Assembly: GCF_002802875.1 (NCBI RefSeq) | Contig: NZ_PEBI01000001.1 | Location: 831,830 to 895,829 of the forward strand | Direction of reading: 5' to 3' | Length of the DNA: 64,000 nt | From: Bifidobacterium primatium | GTDB taxonomy: Bacteria > Actinomycetota > Actinomycetes > Actinomycetales > Bifidobacteriaceae | In this document: positions 1 through 8,467 of the stretch, piece by piece | How the letters are laid out: the number at the start of each line of letters is the position of its first letter | Numbering within the stretch: position 1 is the first letter of the stretch | The notes under the pieces: generated by a model | The model's database searches: none | What the model was told of the DNA's origin: nothing | What the model saw: only the letters and a program-made list of their open reading frames with translations | Position numbers and translations under genes: made by a program

Positions 1-244
1 ACAGTTCTCGGATCGCGCAGCAGGGGTTTCTAAAGGGGAAATGAAAGAGAGAGGTTGTCGCAGCTCCTTTGATGGTTGGCGGAGAAGGTCGCTCTTCTCC
101 GATCTGTTGTCAGTCGGTTGATTTGTTCGGTTGTTTCACAGCACATCGCATCAAAACCCGACATCGGCATCACTGCCGTCATCGACGTTTGGTAGACGTG
201 TTGCTTCGCACCTGTCGACATTCACGAAACGGCGTCAACGCCGT

Positions 245-300
245 CTTGTGAGGGCTAACAAGCACATTTTTAGTATAGCAGATGTTAAGGCTCTCACAAG
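245..300 (-). promoter_or_regulatory. Leftward promoter flanked by an inverted repeat
   Basis: On the minus strand a TATACT -10 box (272-277, preceded by TGC as in an extended -10) lies 16 bases from a TTGTGA -35-like box (294-299). An 8-base inverted repeat, CTTGTGAG at 245-252 and CTCACAAG at 293-300, brackets the promoter, with the right arm covering the -35. It would drive a gene to the left of the window. The dyad could be an operator pair or a stem-loop. No regulator can be named. Confidence 0.45.
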
Positions 301-509
301 CCGTTTCGTAATATTTTTCGGATTATTTGATTTCGTTTCCATGCTGCCATCACATCCATGAATCATCGAACATGCCCGCATCCAACGATTCATGAACGGC
401 GCTCCCGTACACGAATCGCAAAATATGCGGGCTACCGACGATTCATCGACGATATAATCGCGCACAAACCACGCAATACATCCATATCAATCAATTCGTG
501 CATGCTTAT

Positions 510-578
510 CCATATCGCGAATCGCGATATGGAGGCATACCAGTTGATTCGTGAACAATGACTTGATTCACGAATCAA
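510..578. repeat. Pair of perfect hairpins in AT-rich non-coding DNA
   Basis: Two palindromes lie close together. Arms 510-520 and 522-532 (CCATATCGCGA and its complement) form an 11-base dyad around one base. Arms 544-555 and 567-578 (TTGATTCGTGAA and its complement) form a 12-base dyad around 11 bases. The surrounding 358-700 repeats words such as ATTCGTG. I see no gene between 1 and 781. Hairpins of the same style recur at 59834-60036. Confidence 0.6.
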
Positions 579-740
579 CGAATACGCTGATAAATGCCCA
601 TTCGTGCGCACAAACAACCGACGACACCGGCAAGTCCACGGCCACGGCCACGACCACGACCCATAATGCCATTCGTGCGTGCAAAACGACGGTGCCGCCG
701 GGTCCCCGAATGGAGAAAGTCCCGACGGCACCGAACCATG

Positions 741-774
741 CGACTACGTAGTCGTATCTACGTAGGTGCACCTA
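741..774. repeat. Two short palindromes downstream of the first GH43 gene
   Basis: CGACTACGTAGTCG (741-754) and TAGGTGCACCTA (763-774) are perfect palindromes just past the end of the leftward GH43 gene. They could help end its transcript. No clear U-tract follows, so a terminator role is only possible. Confidence 0.4.
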
Positions 775-781
775 TGCGCTT

Positions 782-3700
782 CTATGCACGGCGACGGCGC
801 AGCACGGCGGCAGCGCCGGCAGCGGCCAGCAGCGCGACGGCGAACGCGACGCCGCCGACGGCGACACCGGTCTTCGACAGCTGCTTGCCACCGGCCTGCG
901 AACCGGCCGAACCGGCGGCATTCGCGGAGGAACCGTCGGTCTTGCCACCGGTCTGCGTCGCGTTGCCCGAACCGCTGCCCGAACCATTCGCACCCGCGTT
1001 ACCGGCCTCGCTGCCCGAATTCGAACCGCCGCCGTTCTGCCCCGGCGTCGGCCCGACGGAAGCCGCCTCCTTGATCGTGAAGGTCACGGTCTTCGTGCCC
1101 TCGTAGAGGCCGATGCCGGCCACGGTCACGGTCGCCCCGGTGCCGGGCTTGACGTTGTTCGCGTAGGCGACCTTGTAGTCGGCGCCGGCCACGAGCGTCT
1201 TGTCGCCGAGCTTCACGGTGACGCCCGGCTTCTTCTCCGAACCGTCGGCGGTGTACTCGGTCTTCTCGAGCGTCACGTCGGCGTCGGCGATGCTCGTGCC
1301 GGCCACGGTCACGGTCGCCTCGACGGGCATGCGGGAGTCGTCCTGCGCCACGCCCTTGACGGTGAACGTGCCGGTCTTGGCGTAGTCGTCGGCGGAGATC
1401 TTCTCCCAGACGACGTCCACATCGGCTTCGGAACCGTCGACGTGGGTGAGGTGCGCCTTGGCCGGCAACGTGCCGGTCGGGTCCTCGCCCACCTTGGTCG
1501 AAACGGCCATGGCATCGACCGACTTCACGGCCACGTTCTTCGCATACGCCTCGAGCACCTTCTGGTACTGGGCGCGCGTCACCGGCACGACGGTGCCGTG
1601 ACGCGGCTTGCCGCCGTCGGAGTTGGTCGGCAGGCTCTTGTATTTCACGGAGGTCACGTCGCCGGTGGCCAGATTATTGACCTTGAAGCCGATGTAATGG
1701 TTCGGCCCGCCGTGGTAGCCCGGCTGGTCGATGAACAGATACCACTTGTTGCCGTTCACGTCACCCTCGTTGGCGGGGAACACGGACGGGCCTTCGCCGC
1801 CGGAGAACGTGCCGCCGTACTGGTTGTTCTGGCCGTTGCCGATCTGGTCCCTGACGAGTGTCCACTGGGCGGATGCGGCGAGGCCGGTCTGCTTCGGCAG
1901 CGTGCCGGGCGTCGTGGCCGAGCCGATCGTGGCGAGCAGGTTCGTGGACTGCTCCTCGCGGATCTTCATCTGCGATTCGTCCTTGTAGAAGCGGTAGTAG
2001 ACGCCGTTCTCCTCGGCGATGGTCGCGTCGATCATGCCTTTGCCCTGGCCCTGGTTGACGTTCACCCACACCTGTGGGTCGGAGAAGCTGACGAAGTCGT
2101 CGGTCGTCACGTAGATCATCTGGTTGTAGGTGACGTGGGTACGCACGGACAGGCTGTTGTCGGTCGTGTCGTACATGTTCGACGCCCAGTAGACGACGTA
2201 CTTGCCGATCGCCGTGTCGTAGTACGCCTCGGGCGCCCACGTGTTGCCGGCGTAGTCGGAGCTCACCTTCACATGGCTCTGCTTCGACCAATTGACCAGG
2301 TCGTCGGACTTCCACACCTCGATGTACTTCGAGCCGTTGCGCTGGCCGGAGTCGAATCCGCCGGAACGGCCGTCGATCTTCAGATCGGTGGCGAGCATGT
2401 AGAACCTGTCGCCGTCCTTGGAACGGATGATGAACGGGTCGCGCAGGCCCTTCTCGCCGTATTCGGACGTGAACAGCGGCGTGCCGCCGTTGAGCGTGTT
2501 CCAGTCGAGCGCGTCGTTGCCCTTGGAGGCGGCGAGGCTGATCTTCTCGGCACCCGCGCCCTCTCCGGTGAAGAACGCCCATACGTAGGCCTCGTCCTTC
2601 TCCTCGGAGGCCGGCATCGGCTGAATCTCGACGGTGAAGTTCTTCGTCTCGGTGGCCGTGCCGTTGACGACGGAGGCCTTGAGCGTCACACTCACGGCCT
2701 TCGTGCCGGCGGCCGGGCGCTTGACGTTCACGGTCACGTAACGGCCGTCGGTCACGTCGCCGATCGCGGCGCTGTCGCCGCCGTCGGCGACCGTCCACGT
2801 GATCTTCGAACCGTTTTCGCCGGTCACGGGCAGGGAGATGTTGGAACGCACGTCGTCGGAGGATTCGATGGCGATGGCGGCCGCGTCCTTCTGCGCCTTG
2901 TCGGCGTCGGACAGCTGCTTCGGCACGTTGACGGTGTAGGCAGCCGTCCTGGTGTCGCCGCCGAGCGTGAATGTGGCGGTGAGCGTCACCTTCGCGTCGC
3001 CGGCGGCAGCGGCGGGCCGTGTGACGGCCGCCTTGCCGGTCGTGTTGTCGACGGCGATGGCGGCGTTGTCGGACCGCCATGCGATGGTCGCGCCGGCGGC
3101 GGCCGTCGGCAGCGTGAAGTCGGCGTCCGCGGACGTCGGCACAGAGGACGCGATCGACGACACGGCCTTCTCCAGCGCCTCCGTGTTGTAGAGGTCGGCC
3201 ACGGCGTCGGCGCTCAGGGCCGTGCCGTAGACGGCGTAGTCGTCGACGTCGATCTTCGTGTTCGGGTCGGAATACGCCGACCTGCCGATGTAGGCGACGA
3301 GGTCGCCGTAGTTCGCCAGGCCACCTTCGGGGATGGCGTATGTGGCGTCGCCGACCGGCTTGCCGTTGAGATAGAAGCTCATCGTGCCGTCGGCGCCGTT
3401 GATGACGGTGGTGTAGAGCGCGAGGTCGGCGGTGGCCTTCGTGCCGGACGTGGCGGCGTTCGTGGCGCCAGGGCCGACCTCGGTGCCCCACGGGCTGCCG
3501 TTCGGAGTGGCGGCCGTGGCCGTGGTCATGACGGACTTCACGTATCCGCTCGGATTGGCGGGGTTGAGCAGGAAGTAGCCGTTGTTCGGATAGTTGCCGG
3601 TCTTGGCCGCACCGATGTAGGCGGCGGCCGTGTTGCCGTTGCCGTAGTTGTTCTTCAGCCAGATGGAGACGGTGACGTTCTTCTGGTCCTTGAGGGCCGT

Positions 3701-3961
3701 GGTCGGCACGCTGATGGTCTGCGAGCCGGTCAGGCTGATTCGGCCGTCGGCGACGGCGGCGTCGCCGCTGAGCGTGGCGTTGGCATCGCCGGCGCTGCCC
3801 TCGTTGGCGATGGTCTTGCCGGCGAGCGCCTTGTCGAACGAATAATGGATGAGCGGCTGCGCGGTGGCGTCCGCGGCCGATGCCGTCATCGGCACCAGCA
3901 TGCCGGCCGCGAGCGTCGCCGCTCCGACCGTGAGGCCGATGGCCTTCTTCCAGATTCCCAT
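782..3961 (-). CDS. Cell-wall-anchored GH43 glycosidase (arabinan or arabinoside type)
   Basis: A 1059-residue secreted glycosidase. An N-terminal signal peptide (hydrophobic stretch ending near TASAAD) is followed by a LamG/concanavalin-like domain (about 35-260), two Ig-like repeats (about 270-470), a GH43 five-bladed catalytic domain (about 470-830), a Big_4-type Ig domain, one more Ig-like repeat, a Gly/Ser-rich linker and a C-terminal sorting signal. Likely catalytic residues are Asp508 in LRDPF (base) and Glu723 in GEGPSVF (acid). The sorting motif reads LSKTG at 1028-1032, then a hydrophobic stretch and RRRR. GH43 members mostly release arabinose or xylose from plant polymers. The arabinan assignment is inferred from family habit in bifidobacteria, and the subfamily cannot be fixed by eye. 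GAGGAG lies just upstream of the ATG. The gene follows a similar GH43 gene in the same direction. Confidence 0.85.
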   Translation of the reverse strand: MGIWKKAIGLTVGAATLAAGMLVPMTASAADATAQPLIHYSFDKALAGKTIANEGSAGDANATLSGDAAVADGRISLTGSQTISVPTTALKDQKNVTVSIWLKNNYGNGNTAAAYIGAAKTGNYPNNGYFLLNPANPSGYVKSVMTTATAATPNGSPWGTEVGPGATNAATSGTKATADLALYTTVINGADGTMSFYLNGKPVGDATYAIPEGGLANYGDLVAYIGRSAYSDPNTKIDVDDYAVYGTALSADAVADLYNTEALEKAVSSIASSVPTSADADFTLPTAAAGATIAWRSDNAAIAVDNTTGKAAVTRPAAAAGDAKVTLTATFTLGGDTRTAAYTVNVPKQLSDADKAQKDAAAIAIESSDDVRSNISLPVTGENGSKITWTVADGGDSAAIGDVTDGRYVTVNVKRPAAGTKAVSVTLKASVVNGTATETKNFTVEIQPMPASEEKDEAYVWAFFTGEGAGAEKISLAASKGNDALDWNTLNGGTPLFTSEYGEKGLRDPFIIRSKDGDRFYMLATDLKIDGRSGGFDSGQRNGSKYIEVWKSDDLVNWSKQSHVKVSSDYAGNTWAPEAYYDTAIGKYVVYWASNMYDTTDNSLSVRTHVTYNQMIYVTTDDFVSFSDPQVWVNVNQGQGKGMIDATIAEENGVYYRFYKDESQMKIREEQSTNLLATIGSATTPGTLPKQTGLAASAQWTLVRDQIGNGQNNQYGGTFSGGEGPSVFPANEGDVNGNKWYLFIDQPGYHGGPNHYIGFKVNNLATGDVTSVKYKSLPTNSDGGKPRHGTVVPVTRAQYQKVLEAYAKNVAVKSVDAMAVSTKVGEDPTGTLPAKAHLTHVDGSEADVDVVWEKISADDYAKTGTFTVKGVAQDDSRMPVEATVTVAGTSIADADVTLEKTEYTADGSEKKPGVTVKLGDKTLVAGADYKVAYANNVKPGTGATVTVAGIGLYEGTKTVTFTIKEAASVGPTPGQNGGGSNSGSEAGNAGANGSGSGSGNATQTGGKTDGSSANAAGSAGSQAGGKQLSKTGVAVGGVAFAVALLAAAGAAAVLRRRRA

Positions 3962-4052
3962 AATGCTCCTCTGCGATTGGATGGGATGGTTTTTGGGAGG
4001 GGGTGATTTGCGATATTGAGTTATGGATTACGTGGTTGGTGACGCGGCTCGG

Positions 4053-4092
4053 CCGAACCGGCTCCTCTCAGCCGTGAGAGGAGCCGGTCCGG
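4053..4092 (-). terminator. Hairpin after the second GH43 gene
   Basis: Arms 4053-4070 and 4075-4092 (core CCGGCTCCTCTCA) pair around a GCCG loop, immediately downstream of the leftward gene ending at 4100. There is no long T run, so termination may be partial and allow read-through into the next GH43 gene. Confidence 0.55.
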
Positions 4093-4099
4093 ACGGACG

Positions 4100-7000
4100 T
4101 CAGGCGCGACGGCGACGCAGGGCGATGACTCCTGCTGCGGCCATGGCGACTGCGGCGAAGGCGAGCGCGGTGACGGCCGTGCCGGTCTTCGACAGCTGCT
4201 GCCTGCCGCCGTACTGGTTGCCGGAGGCCGCGGTCGTCTTGCCGTCGGACGGCTTGGCGGTGGCGTTGCCGTTGTCGCCGGCGTTGTTGCCACCGGCGTT
4301 GTTGCCGTTGCCCGTATTGCCGCCGGTATTGCCGGAGCCGTTGCCGTTGTTCGGTTCGTTCGGCGTCGGCTTGGTGGAGGGCTCGGACTTGAACGCGAAG
4401 GTGTAGACCTGCGTGACGGCGCCGTCGGGGCTGGTGACGGTGAACACCTGGCCGGCGTCGGTCGTGGCCGCGTCGGTCTTCCAGCCGGTCGGCACGCCCT
4501 GCAGCTTGACGGTGCGTCCCTTGTCGATGCTTACGGGGTCGGACTTCCGGAAGTCGAAGCCGGCCACGGTCGCGCCGTTGTCGGTGTACACGGCGGTCAC
4601 CTTGGCGAGGTCCTTCACGCCGTACTTCGTGGCCTCGATGTCCTTGACCTCGGTGGAGGAGGCGTTGACGAGCTTGTCGGTGTAGCCGTCGTAGGCCACC
4701 GCGACCGCGCCGGAGACGTCGCCCGGCACCGTGACCGTGGCCTTGCCCTTGGCGTCGAGCTTCACGGTCTTGGACCACTTGCCGTCCGCGGTCGAGAACT
4801 TCACCGAACCGGCGACCGTGCCCTTGTCGTTCGCCTCAACGGTGGCCGTAATCTCACGCGAGCCGGCGTCGTACGTCGCGGTGGTCGTGGAATCCACGGC
4901 GGGAATCTTCGTCGGATTGGCGGAGGTCCACTTGTGCATGTTCTCGGCGATGGCGGCTGAAACGTTCACGAACGCGCCGTGACGGGTCGGCGTCGGCATG
5001 TTGGTCGGGGTGACCTTGCCGGTCACGCCCGGACCCCACTGCTTTTCGGTGTACCAGCCGTCGGTGGCCGACAGACGGTTGGTCCAGCCGGACGCGGCGA
5101 GCGCGGACTCGGAGGTCATGAACGGCTTGTAGCCGCCGGAGTCGGCCATGATGATCATGGCGTCGCCCTTGTCGTTCTGGTTCGGATCGCCAGCGTTGAG
5201 CTTGATGGATTCCGGCCCCTCGAACGGCAGGATGTTCTGGTCGACGAGCTGCCAGGTCTTGGTGATGTCGGCGTTCGGGTCGGCCGACGTGGTGGTGCAG
5301 GTCAGGCACTTCGAACGCTCGAGGAACGTGGACTTGCCGTTGGTGATGTAGTCGCCGGCCTTGCCACCCTCCTCGTTCTTGGTCAGACGGTAGTAGGTGT
5401 CGCCGATCTTGAACACGGTGGAGTCGATGCGGGAGTATCCGGTGTCCTGCCACTTCTCGGCCGGGGTGAAGGTGCGGAAGTCGCGCGTGGTGGCCATCAC
5501 GAGGATGTTGTATGCGTTGCCGGTCTTCGAGCTCTTCACCGCGGTCTTGCGGGTGGCGTCGGTGTATTCGCGCGACGACCAGAACACGACGTAGGAGTTG
5601 AGTTCATCGCTCCAGAAGGCTTCGGGCGCCCAGGTCATGCCCATGTTGTCGGCGTTGACCTTGATGCCGGTGTCGCCGTCCTCGGCGTTGGTACGCGTCC
5701 AGTTGACCATGTCGGTCGACTCCCATGCCTCGAGCTTGAGGGAGCCGTACTGCTGGTTCTGTCCCCATCCCTGCGATGAGACCTTGAGGTCGGTGGCGAT
5801 CATGTAGAACTTGTCGCCGTCCTTGGACTTGAGCACGTACGGGTCGCGCAGGCCCTTGGTGTCGGTGTTCGACACGATGACCGGGTTGGAGCCGTTGATC
5901 TCCTTGAACGAGAAGAAGTTGTTGCCGTCGGTGGCGGATTCGTACAGCGCCTCGCCGATCTTGCCGTTCGTGGTGGCGGCGTCGGAAAGGAACGTGACGG
6001 CTGCATACGCACCGTCGGGCACTTCGCGCGTCTTCTCCCTGACCGTCACCTGCACGCTCTTCGTCACCTTCTCGCCGCCGTTGTAGCTGGCGGTGGCGGT
6101 AAGCGTGACGGGCTTGGAATCGCCGTCGCCGTAGGCCGGGCGGGTCACGACGCCGGCGCCCTTGTACGGGTCGGCCATGCCGTTGGCGGGGGCCTTGTAG
6201 TCGGCATCCGTGCCGGTGATGAGCTTCGGGTCGGATGAGGCCCACGTGATTGCGGAACCGTTCTCGGAGCCCTTGGCCGCGAGCGGCAGGTTCTCGTCGA
6301 CGGTGGTCTTCAACGCGGCGATGGCGGCGTCGAGATCGGCGCTGGCGGCGTCATGCGCGTTCATCGGGTTCACGGTCACGGTGATGGAATCGCGCTTGTC
6401 GCCCAGCTCGCTTGTGGCGGTGATCGCGGCCTCGCCGGCCTTCACGGCGGTCACGGTGCCGTCGGCGCTTACCTTCGCGACGGATTCGTCGGAGGATGCC
6501 CACGTGACGTTCTTGCTTACGGCATCGTCGGGCTTGACGGTGGCGGTGAGCCTGGCGGTGGCCTTCTCGATGAGCGTGAGCCTGCCGTCGGCCACGCCGG
6601 TGCCGGAGATCGCGACGGATTCGGGCAGCGTCAGCTCGGCGCCCTTGTAGACCTTGATGTCGTCCATGGCGCCGTTCCAGTACTCGTCGCCGCCGTAGAA
6701 CGACTTGCCGATGTATGCGGTGGCGGCGCCGAGATCGCTCATCTTGATGCCGGTGTCGGCCTTGAAGATAATCAGGGCGTCGTCGCGGAACACGGCGAGC
6801 CTGGTGCCGTCCACGACGATCTTGAAGTTGTGCCACACGTTGTCGTTGTTGGAGACGTTGACCTTGGCGCCCTGCTCGTTGCCCCAGTTGTTGTCGGAGA
6901 TGACGCCCTTGACGGTGGTCTTGCTGTTGTAGAACATCAGGTACTTGTTGGCGTTGTCTTTATCGGACGTGCTGGAGTCGTTCGAACCGTCCTTGCCGAT

Positions 7001-7459
7001 GATGAGCGAGAAGAACTTGCCGCTGTCGTCGTGGCGGGTCTTCGCGGCGAACTCCATGGTGAAGGAGTCGCCGGCGTCCTTGAACAGCTGGTCGTCAATC
7101 TGTGCGTACTGGCTACCGCCGCGCAGCGACAACGATTCGTTGTTGTTGCGGTCGCCGTACTGCTCGATCTTGGCGCCGCCGTCGAGCGTCAGGTCGTATT
7201 TGCCGGTGGAATCGGCGATGGCGCCGCTGCTCGTGCCATTCTTGCCGGTGAAGTCCCAGCTGGCGAGCAGGGTCGGTTTCGCGTCGGCGGCTGCGGTGGC
7301 TGCGGTTGTGGTCGTTGCGACTGCGGTCGCTGCGTTGGCGGTGCTGTCGGCCATCGCCGGCACGCCCACGCACAGCGAGAGCAGCGACGCCGCAGTGGCG
7401 CTCACCGCCACCAGGCGCCGGCCCAGGCCGTTTCGTTTCTCTGCGGGAGCAGAACTCAT
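4100..7459 (-). CDS. Cell-wall-anchored GH43 glycosidase with LamG and Ig-like domains
   Basis: A 1119-residue secreted enzyme and a domain-level relative of its downstream neighbour. After the signal peptide (ending near PAMADS) come a LamG-like domain (about 50-260), a Big_2 Ig domain (about 265-350), another Ig-like repeat, the GH43 catalytic domain (about 460-850), a C-terminal beta-rich region, an Asn/Gly linker and the sorting motif LSKTG (1089-1093) with a hydrophobic tail and RRRR. Candidate catalytic residues are Asp539 (LRDPY) and Glu747 (FEGPE). The start was chosen at 7459 because GAGGAGG sits six bases upstream; in-frame ATGs at 7465 and 7588 have poor spacing or none. A promoter with a LacI-type operator lies about 280 bases upstream. 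Arabinan or arabinoxylan debranching on the cell surface is the probable role. Confidence 0.85.
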   Translation of the reverse strand: MSSAPAEKRNGLGRRLVAVSATAASLLSLCVGVPAMADSTANAATAVATTTTAATAAADAKPTLLASWDFTGKNGTSSGAIADSTGKYDLTLDGGAKIEQYGDRNNNESLSLRGGSQYAQIDDQLFKDAGDSFTMEFAAKTRHDDSGKFFSLIIGKDGSNDSSTSDKDNANKYLMFYNSKTTVKGVISDNNWGNEQGAKVNVSNNDNVWHNFKIVVDGTRLAVFRDDALIIFKADTGIKMSDLGAATAYIGKSFYGGDEYWNGAMDDIKVYKGAELTLPESVAISGTGVADGRLTLIEKATARLTATVKPDDAVSKNVTWASSDESVAKVSADGTVTAVKAGEAAITATSELGDKRDSITVTVNPMNAHDAASADLDAAIAALKTTVDENLPLAAKGSENGSAITWASSDPKLITGTDADYKAPANGMADPYKGAGVVTRPAYGDGDSKPVTLTATASYNGGEKVTKSVQVTVREKTREVPDGAYAAVTFLSDAATTNGKIGEALYESATDGNNFFSFKEINGSNPVIVSNTDTKGLRDPYVLKSKDGDKFYMIATDLKVSSQGWGQNQQYGSLKLEAWESTDMVNWTRTNAEDGDTGIKVNADNMGMTWAPEAFWSDELNSYVVFWSSREYTDATRKTAVKSSKTGNAYNILVMATTRDFRTFTPAEKWQDTGYSRIDSTVFKIGDTYYRLTKNEEGGKAGDYITNGKSTFLERSKCLTCTTTSADPNADITKTWQLVDQNILPFEGPESIKLNAGDPNQNDKGDAMIIMADSGGYKPFMTSESALAASGWTNRLSATDGWYTEKQWGPGVTGKVTPTNMPTPTRHGAFVNVSAAIAENMHKWTSANPTKIPAVDSTTTATYDAGSREITATVEANDKGTVAGSVKFSTADGKWSKTVKLDAKGKATVTVPGDVSGAVAVAYDGYTDKLVNASSTEVKDIEATKYGVKDLAKVTAVYTDNGATVAGFDFRKSDPVSIDKGRTVKLQGVPTGWKTDAATTDAGQVFTVTSPDGAVTQVYTFAFKSEPSTKPTPNEPNNGNGSGNTGGNTGNGNNAGGNNAGDNGNATAKPSDGKTTAASGNQYGGRQQLSKTGTAVTALAFAAVAMAAAGVIALRRRRA

Positions 7460-7729
7460 TGACATCCTCCTCAATGTCTGCGGCGGCGGGGACTCCTCTT
7501 TCCCCTTCGTCGCGCTTTTCCCTGTGCCCGGCGCATTCGACGCGGTTCGTTCGGCGGCTGCTTCGCCCGAACGGCGTCGATTCGTCATGCAAGGTCTGTT
7601 GTCGATACCGTGAGCGCCTGCGGTCCTCCTTGGCCTTGAAAACTACACGCACACGGTGTTCGCACGGCGTTCCGAACGACGTCTCGCCCGGCATGTCCAG
7701 CAATGCTTCACACAGTGTTTCGCACAATA

Positions 7730-7771
7730 TGTGCGCGCTCACAATATATCATCGACCATTGTAGCCCACAA
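7730..7771 (-). promoter_or_regulatory. Promoter and LacI-type operator of the GH43 gene
   Basis: Minus-strand boxes TTGTGG (7766-7771) and TATATT (7743-7748) are separated by 17 bases. Directly after the -10, at 7730-7743, is TGTGCGCGCTCACA, close to the LacI-family consensus TGTGAGCGCTCACA, so a repressor there would cover the start point. The 5' untranslated region would be about 270 bases. The rest of 7460-8234 shows no gene apart from the two dyads listed next. Confidence 0.6.
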
Positions 7772-7881
7772 ACCATACCGCCCGAAACCACCCGTCCACC
7801 CCGTCCGCGCGACGACAAATCAGCATGATGATCCGGCAACATCATCGGTCATCACGCAAAACGGGAAATGGGGAATGAGAA

Positions 7882-7918
7882 GAGGGCCGAGATTTTCCAT
7901 AATGGAAATCCGACCCTC
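7882..7918. repeat. Imperfect 37-base hairpin
   Basis: GAGGGCCGAGATTTTCC pairs imperfectly with GGAAATCCGACCCTC. It lies between the GH43 promoter and the small membrane protein gene. On the minus strand a moderately T-rich stretch follows, so it could stop leftward transcription. No gene needing it is visible. Confidence 0.4.
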
Positions 7919-7977
7919 AACATCCAAATAACCAGGGATCAAGAACCCTGACGGCTCGACTCCGGTTGGCAAAGTCT

Positions 7978-7991
7978 ATGTTGGCCAACAT
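7978..7991. promoter_or_regulatory. Perfect 14-base palindrome, possible operator
   Basis: ATGTTGGCCAACAT is a perfect palindrome about 245 bases upstream of the small membrane protein gene. GGTTGGC lies just before it, so it may also take part in a larger hairpin. The binding protein is unknown. Confidence 0.35.
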
Positions 7992-8234
7992 AAGCGCCAT
8001 CCGGTCGAGACAGCCTTGCCGCTCCTCCATTATGCACCATTTTTCACGGACGTGCCATACCGGGAATCCACGCACACTACGCGCTGCACAACATACAAAC
8101 AGAATCACCCACATCCCTCTTGTCTTCAAGCGTTCTTTGCCCCCATACTCCGAGTCCACTACAGTGGGCAGCGGCCAAAGCGGTTCGAGACCCGCAAAGG
8201 CTGAAATCCAAATAACAAAATCAAGGAGGTATCT

Positions 8235-8396
8235 ATGGATACGAGCCAACAGAACCATCTCAGTTCCTCGTTCACGGTAATCGCCACGGCGTCAATCGTG
8301 ACGTTGGCCGGCCGGCTTACACCGGATATGGCCATGGTCGCCTACATGGTGGTCATCACCTATGCGGCGGTGTCCGATTGGCTCGATAGGAGATGA
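8235..8396 (+). CDS. Orphan small membrane protein (53 residues, two hydrophobic helices)
   Basis: The ATG has a near-perfect Shine-Dalgarno AAGGAGG five bases upstream (8223-8229). The 53-residue product has a short polar N-terminus, a hydrophobic segment (about 12-27), a turn with a conserved-looking proline (about 30), a second hydrophobic segment (about 32-47) and a DWLDRR end. A strong hairpin terminator follows. The last 43 residues align without gaps to the small protein at 33529-33711, sharing S-x-F near the start, the turn proline and an Asp/Trp/Arg-Arg end. I do not recognise the family. A holin-like, toxin-like or membrane-complex role is possible, but nothing in the context decides it. 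Confidence 0.65.
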   Translation: MDTSQQNHLSSSFTVIATASIVTLAGRLTPDMAMVAYMVVITYAAVSDWLDRR

Positions 8397-8413
8397 GATA
8401 ACGGTTCAGGCCC

Positions 8414-8443
8414 GCTCTTGCGCCTCCGTGGAGGCGTAAGAGC
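8414..8443. terminator. Bidirectional hairpin terminator
   Basis: GCTCTTGCGCCTC (8414-8426) pairs with GAGGCGTAAGAGC (8431-8443) around a CGTG loop, with one G-T wobble. It lies between the convergent small membrane protein gene and the AEC transporter gene and can serve both. Confidence 0.7.
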
Positions 8444-8467
8444 CTCATTCACCACACCCCGAAGGGG

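Noticed and set aside
1442-4006. Long rightward open frame opposite the first GH43 gene
   Set aside because: It is an antisense shadow of high-GC third positions, with Arg/Gly/Val/His-rich product and no domains or ribosome site.
8150-8220. tRNA-like segment with GCGGTTCGAGACCCGC
   Set aside because: The T-arm would have a 4-base stem and 8-base loop, and no acceptor, D or anticodon arms can be formed.
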